The notes under the pieces: model-generated
Database searches by the model: none
What the model was told of the DNA's origin: nothing
What the model saw: only the letters and a program-made list of their open reading frames with translations
In this document: one piece after another, positions 1 to 8,125 of the stretch
Layout of the letters: the number at the start of each line of letters is the position of its first letter
Position numbering within the stretch: the first letter of the stretch is position 1
Program-made: the position numbers and the translations under genes
Source of the DNA: Zhongshania sp.
GTDB taxonomy: Bacteria > Pseudomonadota > Gammaproteobacteria > Pseudomonadales > Spongiibacteraceae
Length of the DNA stretch: 64,000 nucleotides
Direction of reading: 5' to 3'
Assembly: GCF_029212375.1 (NCBI RefSeq)
Contig: NZ_JARGNU010000001.1
Span: 310,001 to 374,000 of the forward strand

Positions 1-579
1 GCCGACGGTATTGAAATTTCGAAACGCGTGTTGTTGACCACTAAAGTCGGCGCTGACGGAATTAAGTTGGCGATACCACTGATTGACACTGCGCCCACCG
101 CTTGCGAGGTAGTCGCCCAAGCTGTTGGTCAGCTGGGTGTTGAGCAGGGCAAACAAATACTGGCCGCGTTCGCCGTCGTTGGCGTAGGTGATGTCGGCGT
201 GATGTTTGTGATGCGCTTGGTATAGTTTTGCTAGTAGATCCGGAGGTGGGCAGGGGCTGTCGCAGGGCAAAATAAAGGCGTAGGGCGTACTTGCCGCTTG
301 CAGTGCGGCATAAATTCCCGCAAGGGGCCCTTGGAAGCCGCTGATGCTGTCTGTAACGGTGTTGGCGTAATGCCGATACTGTTCTTGGTTCCGATTACAG
401 CTAATTAATATGTGCTGTATTTCTGCCGGTACGGCCGTTAAAACATGTTCAATAAGTGGGGCGCCGTGCCATTGCAGCAAACCTTTATCTTGATTATTCA
501 CGCGTCGGCCAGCGCCACCGGCGAGAATGACGGCGGTGATTGATGCGGGGTCGTAATTGCGGTATTCGTTTATCGCCAT
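1..579 (-). CDS. mobA: Molybdenum cofactor guanylyltransferase MobA (3' end cut by window edge)
   Basis: Reading the minus strand from the ATG at 577-579 gives 193 open codons that run off the left edge, so the gene is partial at its 3' end. The N-terminus has the nucleotide-binding signature ILAGGAGRRV followed by NQDKGLLQW, and a GPLAGIYAAL segment lies near residue 85, all typical of MobA. MobA transfers GMP from GTP to molybdopterin to make the MGD form of the cofactor in the cytoplasm. The last visible residues (FRNFNTVG) resemble the usual NxNTPE-type end of the family, and E. coli MobA has about 194 residues, so only a few residues are probably missing. It is divergent from tsaB. No other molybdenum gene is in view. 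Confidence 0.9.
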   Translation of the reverse strand, partial: MAINEYRNYDPASITAVILAGGAGRRVNNQDKGLLQWHGAPLIEHVLTAVPAEIQHILISCNRNQEQYRHYANTVTDSISGFQGPLAGIYAALQAASTPYAFILPCDSPCPPPDLLAKLYQAHHKHHADITYANDGERGQYLFALLNTQLTNSLGDYLASGGRSVNQWYRQLNSVSADFSGQQHAFRNFNTVG

Positions 580-677
580 TATTTTTAATACTGCGCTAAT
601 TTATGAAGCGCATAATCCCAATGTGGTATGATTCTGAGCATTCATTTTACTCTGATTTCTCCAGTGGTTTTTTCTTC

Positions 678-1361
678 ATGAGCAGTTTACTCGCGATAGA
701 GGCTTCAACAGAAGCGTGTTCGGTTGCCTTATTGCACCAGGGCAAAGAAATAGAAGATTTTCGAATGCTGCCCCGAGCCCATACCCAATTTTTATTACCC
801 ATGGTAGCCCAGATCCTCGCTGAGGCGGGGCTTAATCTTGGCCAAATTGATGCGATTGGTTTTGCCGCTGGGCCTGGTTCTTTTACTGGTTTGCGAGTTT
901 GCGCAGGTGTGGTACAGGGCTTGGCATTTGCACGGGATCTTCCGGTTGTCGGCGTGTCCACTTTGCAAGCGATGGCTCAGCATGCCTTGTTGGAATATCA
1001 ACTCAGCGACGGCGATGTTGTTTTGCCCACACTTGATGCACGTATGGATGAAGTGTATTGGGGGCAATATAAAGTTGCGGCGGGATTTGCGGATGTGCTG
1101 ATCGCAGATAAACTGTGCCCACCAGAAGATGTAAGGATTGCAGACGTAGCCGCGCGCCTGATCGGTGTCGGCAGTGGCTGGGGCTATGCCCCACGCTTTG
1201 CGGTAAATCGGGCTCCTGTGACAATTGATGAAGAAGTTTATCCTCGCGCCAGCGCAGTGCTGCGTTTGGCTGCGCGGGAGTTTGCCGCTGGCCGCTATAG
1301 CACTGCAGAACAGGCCCAACCGGTGTATTTGCGCGACAGTGTCGCTTGGCAAAAATCGTAA
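678..1361 (+). CDS. tsaB: tRNA threonylcarbamoyladenosine biosynthesis protein TsaB
   Basis: TsaB is the scaffold partner of TsaD and TsaE in making t6A at position 37 of ANN-decoding tRNAs. The protein begins MSSLLAIEASTEACSVAL and carries the family hallmark GPGSFTGLRV near residue 70, in an ASKHA-type fold without catalytic residues of its own. I use the ATG at 678 (227 aa, close to the roughly 230 aa norm). The frame stays open upstream to an ATG at 603, but those 25 extra residues do not resemble TsaB. It is followed after 24 bp by uppP on the same strand and is divergent from mobA. The long antisense open frame across it is a shadow. Confidence 0.93.
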   Translation: MSSLLAIEASTEACSVALLHQGKEIEDFRMLPRAHTQFLLPMVAQILAEAGLNLGQIDAIGFAAGPGSFTGLRVCAGVVQGLAFARDLPVVGVSTLQAMAQHALLEYQLSDGDVVLPTLDARMDEVYWGQYKVAAGFADVLIADKLCPPEDVRIADVAARLIGVGSGWGYAPRFAVNRAPVTIDEEVYPRASAVLRLAAREFAAGRYSTAEQAQPVYLRDSVAWQKS

Positions 1362-1385
1362 TTTAAACTGAGGAAGAACACTACA

Positions 1386-2186
1386 ATGGATGCGTTTCGC
1401 GCGGTAATACTGGCGGCAATTCAAGGGCTGACTGAATTTTTGCCAATTTCGAGTTCTGGGCACTTAGTGCTACCCCAAACCTTGTTTGGTTGGGAAGACC
1501 AAGGCTTGGCCTTTGATGTGTCTGTGCACGTTGGCTCGCTGTTGGCCGTGTTGTGGTATTTTCGAGTTGAGGTTAGGGGGATTTTAGGGGATTGGTTTGG
1601 CAGTTTAGTCGGCGGCCAACAAAATGAAAATAGCCGCTTGGGGTGGATGGTTATTGTAGCGACGATTCCTGCCGTGGTAGCTGGGCTTATTTTTAATGAT
1701 TTTATTGAACTGAATTTGCGAACCGGTTATGTGCTTGCCACCACAACATTGGTTTTTGGCGTTATTTTGGGCGTGGTAGATCGCTACGCGAAACACAGTC
1801 GTCACCTTGCTGATATTGGTTTGCGCATTGCGCTGATTGTTGGCTTTGCCCAAGCGATTGCTCTAATCCCCGGCACCTCGCGTTCGGGGATTACCATTAC
1901 CGCTGCATTGATGATGGGCTTAAGCCGCAGTGATTCGGCGCGCTTTTCTTTTTTATTGTCGATGCCAATCATTGCCGCAGCCGGTTCATACAAATTGTTG
2001 GAATTAGTACAGGGTAGCGCCGAGGTGCCTTGGGGGTATTTGTTTATAGGCTTTGTTGTGTCGGCAATTACTGCCTATGCATGTATTCATGTATTTATGC
2101 GCTGGGTTGAGCGTATGGGTATGATGCCCTTCGCAATTTATCGGGTGATATTGGCGGCGATTTTGTTTGCGGTGCTGGCCAATTAA
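1386..2186 (+). CDS. uppP: Undecaprenyl-diphosphatase UppP/BacA
   Basis: This integral membrane enzyme removes a phosphate from undecaprenyl diphosphate, regenerating the C55-P lipid carrier on the periplasmic side for peptidoglycan and O-antigen synthesis. Overexpression of the family confers bacitracin resistance. Two signature motifs are visible: GLTEFLPISSSGHL near residues 14-28 and PGTSRSG near residue 160. The rest is hydrophobic with about seven to eight membrane segments. The length of 266 aa is normal. Its start follows an AGGAAG ribosome-binding site. Another undecaprenyl-phosphate gene, the DUF368 flippase family member, is in this window at 38129-39034 but is not linked to it. 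Confidence 0.95.
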   Translation: MDAFRAVILAAIQGLTEFLPISSSGHLVLPQTLFGWEDQGLAFDVSVHVGSLLAVLWYFRVEVRGILGDWFGSLVGGQQNENSRLGWMVIVATIPAVVAGLIFNDFIELNLRTGYVLATTTLVFGVILGVVDRYAKHSRHLADIGLRIALIVGFAQAIALIPGTSRSGITITAALMMGLSRSDSARFSFLLSMPIIAAAGSYKLLELVQGSAEVPWGYLFIGFVVSAITAYACIHVFMRWVERMGMMPFAIYRVILAAILFAVLAN

Positions 2187-2258
2187 ATATCACTAGGTAA
2201 GGCTGCTGAAAAATCGCAATTATATAATTCGGAGTTCATAGCCTTGGAGACTCAAACA

Positions 2259-3137
2259 ATGCAGGTGTGTTTTATTGGCTTGGGGGCAATGGGCTATCCC
2301 ATGGCCGGTCATTTGCAAGAGAAGGGTTTCGCGCTGTCGGTATACAACCGAAGTGGAGCCAAGGCTGCGCAGTGGTCTGAACAATATGGGCGTGGGGCCA
2401 GCGACAGTCTGGCTGCGGCCGTGGCGGGCGTTGAGGTGGTTGCGCTGTGTCTTGGCGCCGACGAGGATGTGCGCGAAGTATTAACAGGGCCGCAGGGTGT
2501 GTTTGCACTTATGCCTGTGGGTGGCGTTATCGTTGATCACACCACTACCTCGGCTGCATTAGCGCGCGAGATGGCGGTTTTAGCCGCTGACTACGGTCAT
2601 TCTTTTATTGATGCACCGGTATCTGGTGGTCAAGCTGGCGCCGTCAACGGTCGCTTAACGGTTATGGCGGGTGGTGATGCCAGTGCGTTTGCGCGGGTAG
2701 AGACGGTTTTGGCCGCGTATGCCGCGCGTTACCAGCTGCTCGGCCCAGCGGGCTCTGGGCAGCTGGCTAAAATGGTCAATCAAATTTGTATTGCGGGATT
2801 AGTTCAGGGCTTGGCCGAAGGTATGCATTTTGGCGCTCAGGCGGGGCTAGATATGGCGGCGGTCGTCGATGTGATTGGCGCAGGCGCTGCGCAGTCGTGG
2901 CAAATGGATAATCGCGCTAAAACCATGTTGGCGGGTGAATTTGATTTTGGTTTTGCGGTGGATTGGATGCGCAAAGACTTGGGTTATGTGCTCGACGAAG
3001 CGCGTCAGCGCAAACTTAGTTTGCCTGTTACGGCACTTGTAGATCAGTTTTATGCGCAGGTACAGAATCTGAATGGCGGCCGCTATGACACCTCCAGTTT
3101 ATTATTGGCTTTACAGCAGGGCGCAAAAAAGGCGTAA
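2259..3137 (+). CDS. NAD(P)-dependent oxidoreductase, 3-hydroxyisobutyrate dehydrogenase family
   Basis: A beta-hydroxyacid dehydrogenase of about 292 aa. The Rossmann dinucleotide motif GLGAMGYPMAGHL is at the N-terminus. The substrate-binding motif APVSGGQAGA follows near residue 120, and the catalytic lysine segment GSGQLAKMVNQ near residue 170. The C-terminal helical domain ends with MRKDLGYVLDEA and a YDTSSLL motif. Members oxidise 3-hydroxyisobutyrate or reduce tartronate semialdehyde or succinic semialdehyde. The substrate cannot be told from sequence. I chose ATG 2259, preceded by GGAG with 9 bp spacing; a TTG at 2244 also has a GGAG at equal spacing and cannot be excluded. apeB follows after 14 bp, so the two are probably co-transcribed. 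Confidence 0.85.
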   Translation: MQVCFIGLGAMGYPMAGHLQEKGFALSVYNRSGAKAAQWSEQYGRGASDSLAAAVAGVEVVALCLGADEDVREVLTGPQGVFALMPVGGVIVDHTTTSAALAREMAVLAADYGHSFIDAPVSGGQAGAVNGRLTVMAGGDASAFARVETVLAAYAARYQLLGPAGSGQLAKMVNQICIAGLVQGLAEGMHFGAQAGLDMAAVVDVIGAGAAQSWQMDNRAKTMLAGEFDFGFAVDWMRKDLGYVLDEARQRKLSLPVTALVDQFYAQVQNLNGGRYDTSSLLLALQQGAKKA

Positions 3138-3151
3138 AAGGGTTAGTTTAG

Positions 3152-4453
3152 ATGAGTGATATGCAAAAATTTAATGACGGTTTATTGTCATTTCTAGATC
3201 AAAGCCCAACTCCATTTCATGCTGTTGATACGATGCTAAAGCGCTTGCGGGCAGCTGGTTTTGAAGTATTGGACGAGCGCGAAGAGTGGAAGTTAAAGCC
3301 TGGTGGTCGTTATTTTGTGGTGCGTAATGGGTCCTCGGTCGTTGCATTTTGCTGCGGGCAGAGCAATTTGCAGCAGCGCGGCTGGCGCATGGTCGGCGCA
3401 CATACCGACAGCCCCAATCTTAAGGTAAAGCCGAATCCGGAGTTGCATCGTCACGGTTACTTTCAAGTTGGCGTGGAAGTGTACGGCGGCGCTTTACTTA
3501 ATCCTTGGTTTGATCGAGATCTTGGTTTGGCGGGTCGTGTAAATTACGAAAATGCCAAGGGTGAATTGTGCAGTTGCCTGCTCAATATTACGCGTCCTGT
3601 GGGGCTGATTCCGAGTTTGGCGATTCATCTAGATCGCGAGGCGAATAATAGCCATGCCGTGAATCCCCAAAAAGATTTACCTGTTGTGTTGTTGCAGAGT
3701 GCAGATAAAGAAGATTTCCGCGCACTTATTGCCACCGAGCTTGCCACGCAAGGTTTTGCAGACGTTGCTAAAGTATTGGATTACGAATTAAGTTTTTACG
3801 ACTGTCAGCAGGCGGCCTTGGTGGGGTGGAATGGCGACTTTATTGCCAGCGCGCGTTTGGATAATTTGCTGTCATGCTTTGTTGGCTTGCAAGCGCTGTT
3901 AAATAGCGATGCCAATAGCCACACGGTATTAGTTTGCAATGACCATGAAGAGGTAGGTAGCCAGTCGGCGGTCGGGGCGCAGGGCCCAATGTTAGAGTCG
4001 GTGCTGCGACGCATTGCGGGTGATGAAGTTAGCTGGCAGCGGACAATGGCCAATTCCATGATGATTTCTGCGGATAACGCCCACGGTATCCACCCCAATT
4101 TCAGTGACCGCCACGATGCCAATCACGGTCCGCTTCTTAACGCGGGGCCGGTAATTAAAAACAATGTAAATCAGCGTTACGCAACTAACAGCGGAACCAG
4201 CTCGCTATTTCGCCGCTTGTGTGGCGATGCAGCGGTACCAGTGCAGAGCTTTGTGGTGCGCAGCGATATGGCCTGTGGCAGCACCGTGGGACCACTGACG
4301 GCGGCGGCGATTGGGGTTAAAACCTTGGACGTTGGCGTGCCGACTTTTGCGATGCACTCGATTCGCGAATTGGCGGGCAGTCAGGATGCGTATAATTTGG
4401 CTAAGGTATTGACGGCGTATTATGGCCTAGAGAGCGCAGATACCGGCGATTGA
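3152..4453 (+). CDS. apeB: M18 family aminopeptidase ApeB
   Basis: A cytosolic dinuclear-zinc aminopeptidase of 433 aa, the usual M18 length. Metal and active-site motifs appear in the expected order: [12 protein letters not shown] (His and Asp), RLDNLLS (bridging Asp), [10 protein letters not shown] (Glu general base and Glu ligand), [11 protein letters not shown], and near the C-terminus [10 protein letters not shown] (last His ligand). The family removes N-terminal residues from peptides, often with a preference for acidic or unblocked residues, in peptide turnover. It lies directly downstream of the dehydrogenase gene and converges on the enoyl-CoA hydratase gene. Confidence 0.93.
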   Translation: MSDMQKFNDGLLSFLDQSPTPFHAVDTMLKRLRAAGFEVLDEREEWKLKPGGRYFVVRNGSSVVAFCCGQSNLQQRGWRMVGAHTDSPNLKVKPNPELHRHGYFQVGVEVYGGALLNPWFDRDLGLAGRVNYENAKGELCSCLLNITRPVGLIPSLAIHLDREANNSHAVNPQKDLPVVLLQSADKEDFRALIATELATQGFADVAKVLDYELSFYDCQQAALVGWNGDFIASARLDNLLSCFVGLQALLNSDANSHTVLVCNDHEEVGSQSAVGAQGPMLESVLRRIAGDEVSWQRTMANSMMISADNAHGIHPNFSDRHDANHGPLLNAGPVIKNNVNQRYATNSGTSSLFRRLCGDAAVPVQSFVVRSDMACGSTVGPLTAAAIGVKTLDVGVPTFAMHSIRELAGSQDAYNLAKVLTAYYGLESADTGD

Positions 4454-4502
4454 GCGGTGCTTACTGAGAGCTCGGCCGCCAGTATCAGTTGGTCGCGCAG
4501 CC

Positions 4503-5294
4503 TTAGTCGCGATTGAAGTCGGCTTTGCGTTTTTCGACGAAGGCGTTGAGACCTTCTTTGCCTTGGCTGCTGCCAACCGCTTTGGCAATGCCGCGGCTTT
4601 CTAATTCCAGCTGAGTCTCTAAGGTATTACTGTAGCTCGACAGCAGTAAAGATTTGATTTCACCGTGGGCAATGCTCGGACCTGCCGCCATTTTCCGAGC
4701 GAGGGCGTCGGCTTCTGCGGCGAGCTCATCGGCACTGAGGACTTTGGTGAGTAGGCCCCAGTCCAACGCCTCGGCAGCGCTCAGTACACGGTTGGTCAGC
4801 ATCAGTTCTTGCGCGCGGCGTAGGCCAACAAGGCGGGGGAGGAAATGGGTAGAGCCGCCGTCGGGGCTGGCGCCGATGCCAGTGTAGGCCATGGTGAATT
4901 TGGCGGTGTCAGCAGCAAGCACTAAGTCGCCGGAAATAGCCAAACTAAAGCCCGCGCCGGCGGCAGTGCCGTTAACGGCGACAATCAGCGGCGCTGACAT
5001 TCTGGCAAAACGCGCGTTTGCAGAGTGTAGATAAGCGGTTATTTCTTTGATGTATAAGCCAACATCATCGCCGGCTTGATGGAAACTCATCACATCGCCG
5101 CCAGCGCAGAACATTTTGCCACTGGCGGTAAGGATCACAGCACGAATATCTTTGTCTTCGTCGCAGCGCATTGCGGCCAGCATTAGCTCGCGAGTCATTT
5201 CTATGTTTAGGCTATTGGCTGCATCGGGGCGGTTTAGGGTGATTTTGGCGACGCCGTCGGCCTGTTCCCACAGCAGGGTATTATAATCGTGCAT
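4503..5294 (-). CDS. Enoyl-CoA hydratase/isomerase family protein (PaaG-like)
   Basis: A 263 aa crotonase-fold protein. The oxyanion-hole segments are CAGGDVMSF near residue 63 and the AAGAGFSLAISGDL stretch near residue 112. At the catalytic loop the sequence is MAYTGIGASPDGGSTHFLP: the first catalytic Glu of true hydratases is absent and an Asp sits in SPDGG near residue 145. That pattern resembles PaaG-type isomerases more than FadB-type hydratases. The likely role is isomerisation or double-bond shift of acyl-CoA esters in fatty acid or aromatic degradation. The substrate is unknown. The gene is divergent from the mannosyltransferase homologue, with a 113 bp shared promoter region. Confidence 0.85.
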   Translation of the reverse strand: MHDYNTLLWEQADGVAKITLNRPDAANSLNIEMTRELMLAAMRCDEDKDIRAVILTASGKMFCAGGDVMSFHQAGDDVGLYIKEITAYLHSANARFARMSAPLIVAVNGTAAGAGFSLAISGDLVLAADTAKFTMAYTGIGASPDGGSTHFLPRLVGLRRAQELMLTNRVLSAAEALDWGLLTKVLSADELAAEADALARKMAAGPSIAHGEIKSLLLSSYSNTLETQLELESRGIAKAVGSSQGKEGLNAFVEKRKADFNRD

Positions 5295-5407
5295 AATTAG
5301 ATCTCTGTACTAATGGAAATTGCTGCCAAGAGAGTAATAGAGGCCAGTGCTAGGGTCAATTTGCTTTATTGGTCACTGTCTTATTTGTTAAGGAGTAGAG
5401 CCGCTTG

Positions 5408-6529
5408 ATGCGGGTTTTAGTTTTATCGGCCTATCATGCCGACAGTCATCGCAGCTGGCTCAATGGCTTAATGCGCCATATGCCCGATGTGGAATGGACG
5501 GTACTCACCTTGCCGCCGCGGTATTTTAGCTGGCGAGTTCGCGGCAATAGTTTGTCGTGGGCTATGTTAAATCGCAATACCTTGGCGGCGGATTATGATC
5601 TGGTTTTGGCAACGTCGATGACTGATTTATCGGCGCTGCGTGGACTGGTACCAGAGATTTGCCGCTGGCCAACCCTAGTGTATTTTCACGAAAATCAATT
5701 TGCTTATCCGGCAAGTGAGCAGCAGCGCGACTGGCTTGAGCCGCAAATGTTAAATATATACACCGCCTTAGCTGCCGACAAAGTGGTATTTAACAGCGAC
5801 TATAATCGTCAAACTCTGCTCGATGGCAGTGATCAGCTATTGGCAAAGCTTCCCGATTTTGTACCGCGCGAGCAAGTTCGCGCACAGCTAGCACAGGCGC
5901 TGGTGTTACCGGTGGGTATTGAGCCCCTAGCCGAGCCTAGGCAAGTTCGTGTCAGTGGCGACAGGCTTAAAGTGTTGTGGAATCATCGCTGGGAATACGA
6001 TAAAGGCCCAAGCCGCTTGCTAGCGCTTGTGATGGAGTGCGACAAGCAAGGCTTGGCCATCGATTTTTACTTTGCCGGCCAGCAGTTTCGCCAGCGTCCG
6101 CCAGAATTTGAAGAAATTAAAGAGTGCGTGGAAAACAGTGCGTGCTTAGCCTTAAAACAATTTGGTTTTGTCGCTGATGGGAACCGCTACCAAGATTTAC
6201 TGGGTTCCTGCGATGTGGTTTTGTCGACGGCGATACACGATTTTCAAGGTTTGGCGGTTTTGCAGGCAGTGGCGGCGGGCTGTGTACCCTTGGTGCCGGA
6301 TCGCTTGTGCTATCCCCAGTGGTTTGCCGAGGACTATCGCTATTTAAATAGCGAGGGTGATGGCGCAGACGCAATTGTCTTGGAAGCGCGGGGGGCAGTG
6401 AAAAAATTGGGGCAGTTACTGAGTTGGAAAACTCGTGGCGAACTACCGCTGGTTGATGTGTCGGGGCTAACGTGGCCGGTGTTAATTCCGGCTTATCGGC
6501 AATTGCTGCAAAATATGCTGCCCACCTAG
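5408..6529 (+). CDS. tRNA-queuosine mannosyltransferase homologue (DUF3524 / GTDC1-QTMAN family glycosyltransferase)
   Basis: A 373 aa GT-B glycosyltransferase. The N-terminal half has the DUF3524 signature: LVLSAYHADSHRSWLNG at the start, LTLPPRYFSWRVRG near residue 37 and VYFHENQFAYP near residue 90. The C-terminal half has a GT4-like donor fold (LWNHRWEYDKGP near 195, then a late region with HDFQGLAVLQAVAAGCVPL). The human member GTDC1 was identified as QTMAN, which attaches mannose to queuosine in tRNA-Asp. Bacterial members are usually annotated only as DUF3524 or glycosyltransferase, so the tRNA-Q role here is an inference. queA and tgt lie about 4 kb downstream on the same strand. ATG 5408 is chosen; a TTG three bases earlier has equal or better spacing from AGGAG. 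Confidence 0.78.
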   Translation: MRVLVLSAYHADSHRSWLNGLMRHMPDVEWTVLTLPPRYFSWRVRGNSLSWAMLNRNTLAADYDLVLATSMTDLSALRGLVPEICRWPTLVYFHENQFAYPASEQQRDWLEPQMLNIYTALAADKVVFNSDYNRQTLLDGSDQLLAKLPDFVPREQVRAQLAQALVLPVGIEPLAEPRQVRVSGDRLKVLWNHRWEYDKGPSRLLALVMECDKQGLAIDFYFAGQQFRQRPPEFEEIKECVENSACLALKQFGFVADGNRYQDLLGSCDVVLSTAIHDFQGLAVLQAVAAGCVPLVPDRLCYPQWFAEDYRYLNSEGDGADAIVLEARGAVKKLGQLLSWKTRGELPLVDVSGLTWPVLIPAYRQLLQNMLPT

Positions 6530-6656
6530 CGTACAGAAAGCCGAGTGTAGCCGCTGGGCGCTCCTCTCGGTGACATGCTGGCGGTGAGTCAGTATCATAA
6601 GCAGCTTTTATATATAGGGCGAGGCTGCCCTGAATTAAAATACATAGGATATTATT

Positions 6657-7664
6657 ATGGGCAAGCAGCGGGTACTTACCGGCATCACTACCACCGGCAC
6701 ACCGCATTTAGGCAATTACGTGGGGGCTATTCAACCGGCGATTGCCGAGAGCCAGCGCGGTGAATACGACGCGTTTTTCTTTCTTGCTGATTATCACGCC
6801 TTAATTAAAAGCCATGACCCCACTGTGGTTCATCAGTCTAGCCGTGAAATTGCCGCAACTTGGTTGGCTTTGGGCTTGGATACCGATGCCACCACCTTTT
6901 ACCGCCAGTCTGATGTGCCAGAGATCACTGAGCTGAGTTGGATCCTAACCTGCGTGTGCGCCAAGGGGCTGATGAACCGCTCTCATGCGTATAAAGCCGC
7001 AGTGCAGGACAATGAGCAGAAGGGTGAAGACGCCGACTTCGGTGTTACTATGGGGTTGTTCAGTTACCCAATTTTAATGGCCGCCGATATTTTAACGTTT
7101 AATGCCAGCAAGGTGCCGGTGGGCCGCGATCAGATTCAGCATATCGAAATGGCGCGGGACATGGCGCAGCGCTTTAATCATTTTTACGGTGAAACCTTTG
7201 TGTTGCCAGAGGCCGTGGTTGGTGAAGATGCCGCTGTGCTCAGCGGTTTAGACGGTCGTAAAATGAGTAAAAGCTACGGCAATACCATCCCATTATTTTT
7301 GCCAGAAAAGAAACTGCAAAAGCATATTAATAAGATCAAAACCAATTTATTGGAGCCTGGCGAGCCCAAAGATCCTGATAGTTCAACCGTGTTTGAGATT
7401 TGGCAAGCTTTTGCCAATCCTGAGCAAGTAGCGGAAATGCGCCAAAAATTTGCCGATGGCATTGCCTGGGGACAGGCCAAAAAAGAATTGTTTGAATTGA
7501 TTAACTCCCATGTGGCGCCTGCTCGTGAGCGTTATGAAACATTGCTACTGGATAGCAGCTTGCTTGAAGCAGAACTGCAAAAGGGCGCCCAAAAGGCGAG
7601 GGCGCATGCGGCGCCAATGCTGGCTAAAGTGCGTAAGGCGGTTGGTCTAGCGGCATTTTCATGA
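6657..7664 (+). CDS. trpS: Tryptophan--tRNA ligase TrpS
   Basis: A class I aminoacyl-tRNA synthetase that charges tRNA-Trp. The HIGH-type motif appears as [13 protein letters not shown] near residue 12, and the KMSKS loop as [12 protein letters not shown] near residue 201. The length of 335 aa matches the bacterial norm of about 334. Helical ends typical of the dimeric enzyme follow ([17 protein letters not shown]). The start at 6657 follows a GATATTATT leader with a weak ribosome-binding site. The gene stands alone between the glycosyltransferase gene and a convergent small exported-protein gene. Confidence 0.95.
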   Translation: MGKQRVLTGITTTGTPHLGNYVGAIQPAIAESQRGEYDAFFFLADYHALIKSHDPTVVHQSSREIAATWLALGLDTDATTFYRQSDVPEITELSWILTCVCAKGLMNRSHAYKAAVQDNEQKGEDADFGVTMGLFSYPILMAADILTFNASKVPVGRDQIQHIEMARDMAQRFNHFYGETFVLPEAVVGEDAAVLSGLDGRKMSKSYGNTIPLFLPEKKLQKHINKIKTNLLEPGEPKDPDSSTVFEIWQAFANPEQVAEMRQKFADGIAWGQAKKELFELINSHVAPARERYETLLLDSSLLEAELQKGAQKARAHAAPMLAKVRKAVGLAAFS

Positions 7665-7696
7665 TGCAGAACTAGACTGTGCAGATATACAAACGC

Positions 7697-7990
7697 TTAA
7701 AATGAGGCGTCAAAAGATAAGCCGGCGGGGCTGAGGCTGAATACTAGCTTGTTACCTTTGCGAAACTGCAATTGTGCCGGCTGGGTGTCGAACTTAAATT
7801 TTGTTTCAATTTTTTTTGCCGCCGGCCAAGGGCTGGTGTCTGCGGTTTTTTCACTGCCATTAAAGTGTAAAGCGGCCCACATGGTCGTCAGCGAGCTTAG
7901 TTTGCCTTTTGTGGCTCGTTCGGCGTGTGCGAATTGCGCGCTGCCAAAAGATAGAGCGAAGGCGAGTATGACAAGGCTGCTTAAACTCAT
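7697..7990 (-). CDS. Small exported protein of unknown function
   Basis: A 97 aa protein that I do not recognise. Residues 1-23 form a clear signal peptide (hydrophobic core LVILAFALSFGSA, cleavage likely after AHA), so the mature protein of about 74 residues should be periplasmic or secreted. The mature part is basic, has no cysteines, and is rich in alternating hydrophobic and charged residues (KKIETKFKF, LVFSLSPAGLSF), compatible with a small beta-rich domain. A perfect CRP-type operator and a class-I-like promoter geometry lie directly upstream, which supports this being a real regulated gene. It converges on trpS with 32 bp between the stops. Confidence 0.6.
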   Translation of the reverse strand: MSLSSLVILAFALSFGSAQFAHAERATKGKLSSLTTMWAALHFNGSEKTADTSPWPAAKKIETKFKFDTQPAQLQFRKGNKLVFSLSPAGLSFDASF

Positions 7991-8020
7991 TGCACAATCT
8001 CAGTTTGCCAGTGAATCTTT

Positions 8021-8048
8021 AATATAACGGCTTAATTAAGTCGTTATA
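8021..8048 (-). promoter_or_regulatory. Near-perfect palindrome with overlapping -10-like box
   Basis: Positions 8023-8048 form a 26 bp inverted repeat with halves TATAACGGCTTAA and TTAAGTCGTTATA and one G/T mismatch per arm. On the minus strand the end of the palindrome runs into TATATT (8026-8021), a good -10 candidate for the small exported-protein gene that starts at 7990. The palindrome could bind a dimeric regulator. This is inference from symmetry. Confidence 0.45.
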
Positions 8049-8065
8049 TAGGGAGACTGCATAGC

Positions 8066-8081
8066 TGTGATTAAGATCACA
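8066..8081 (-). promoter_or_regulatory. CRP/Vfr-type operator
   Basis: TGTGATTAAGATCACA is an exact match to the CRP consensus TGTGA-N6-TCACA. Its centre (8073.5) lies about 60 bp upstream of the start site predicted from the -10 box at 8026-8021. That is the spacing of class I CRP-dependent promoters for the minus-strand gene at 7697-7990. Confidence 0.6.
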
Positions 8082-8094
8082 CAAAAAGTGTATT

Positions 8095-8114
8095 TACGGC
8101 CCGAACGGGCCGTA
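8095..8114 (-). terminator. Hairpin downstream of the TonB receptor gene
   Basis: ACGGCCCG-AA-CGGGCCGT forms a perfect 8 bp GC-rich stem, extended by one T-A pair, 12 bp after the stop of the receptor gene. On the minus strand it is followed by AATACACTTTTT, a delayed T-run, so it may act as a Rho-independent terminator. It also insulates the CRP-controlled promoter next to it. Confidence 0.55.
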
Positions 8115-8125
8115 TTTAGAGTGTT

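Noticed and set aside
795-1463. 222-codon open frame antisense to tsaB and uppP
   Set aside because: Low-complexity translation with no family resemblance, opposite two well-recognised genes.
6117-6707. 196-codon antisense frame across the glycosyltransferase 3' end and trpS start
   Set aside because: Proline- and arginine-rich shadow translation opposite genes with clear families.
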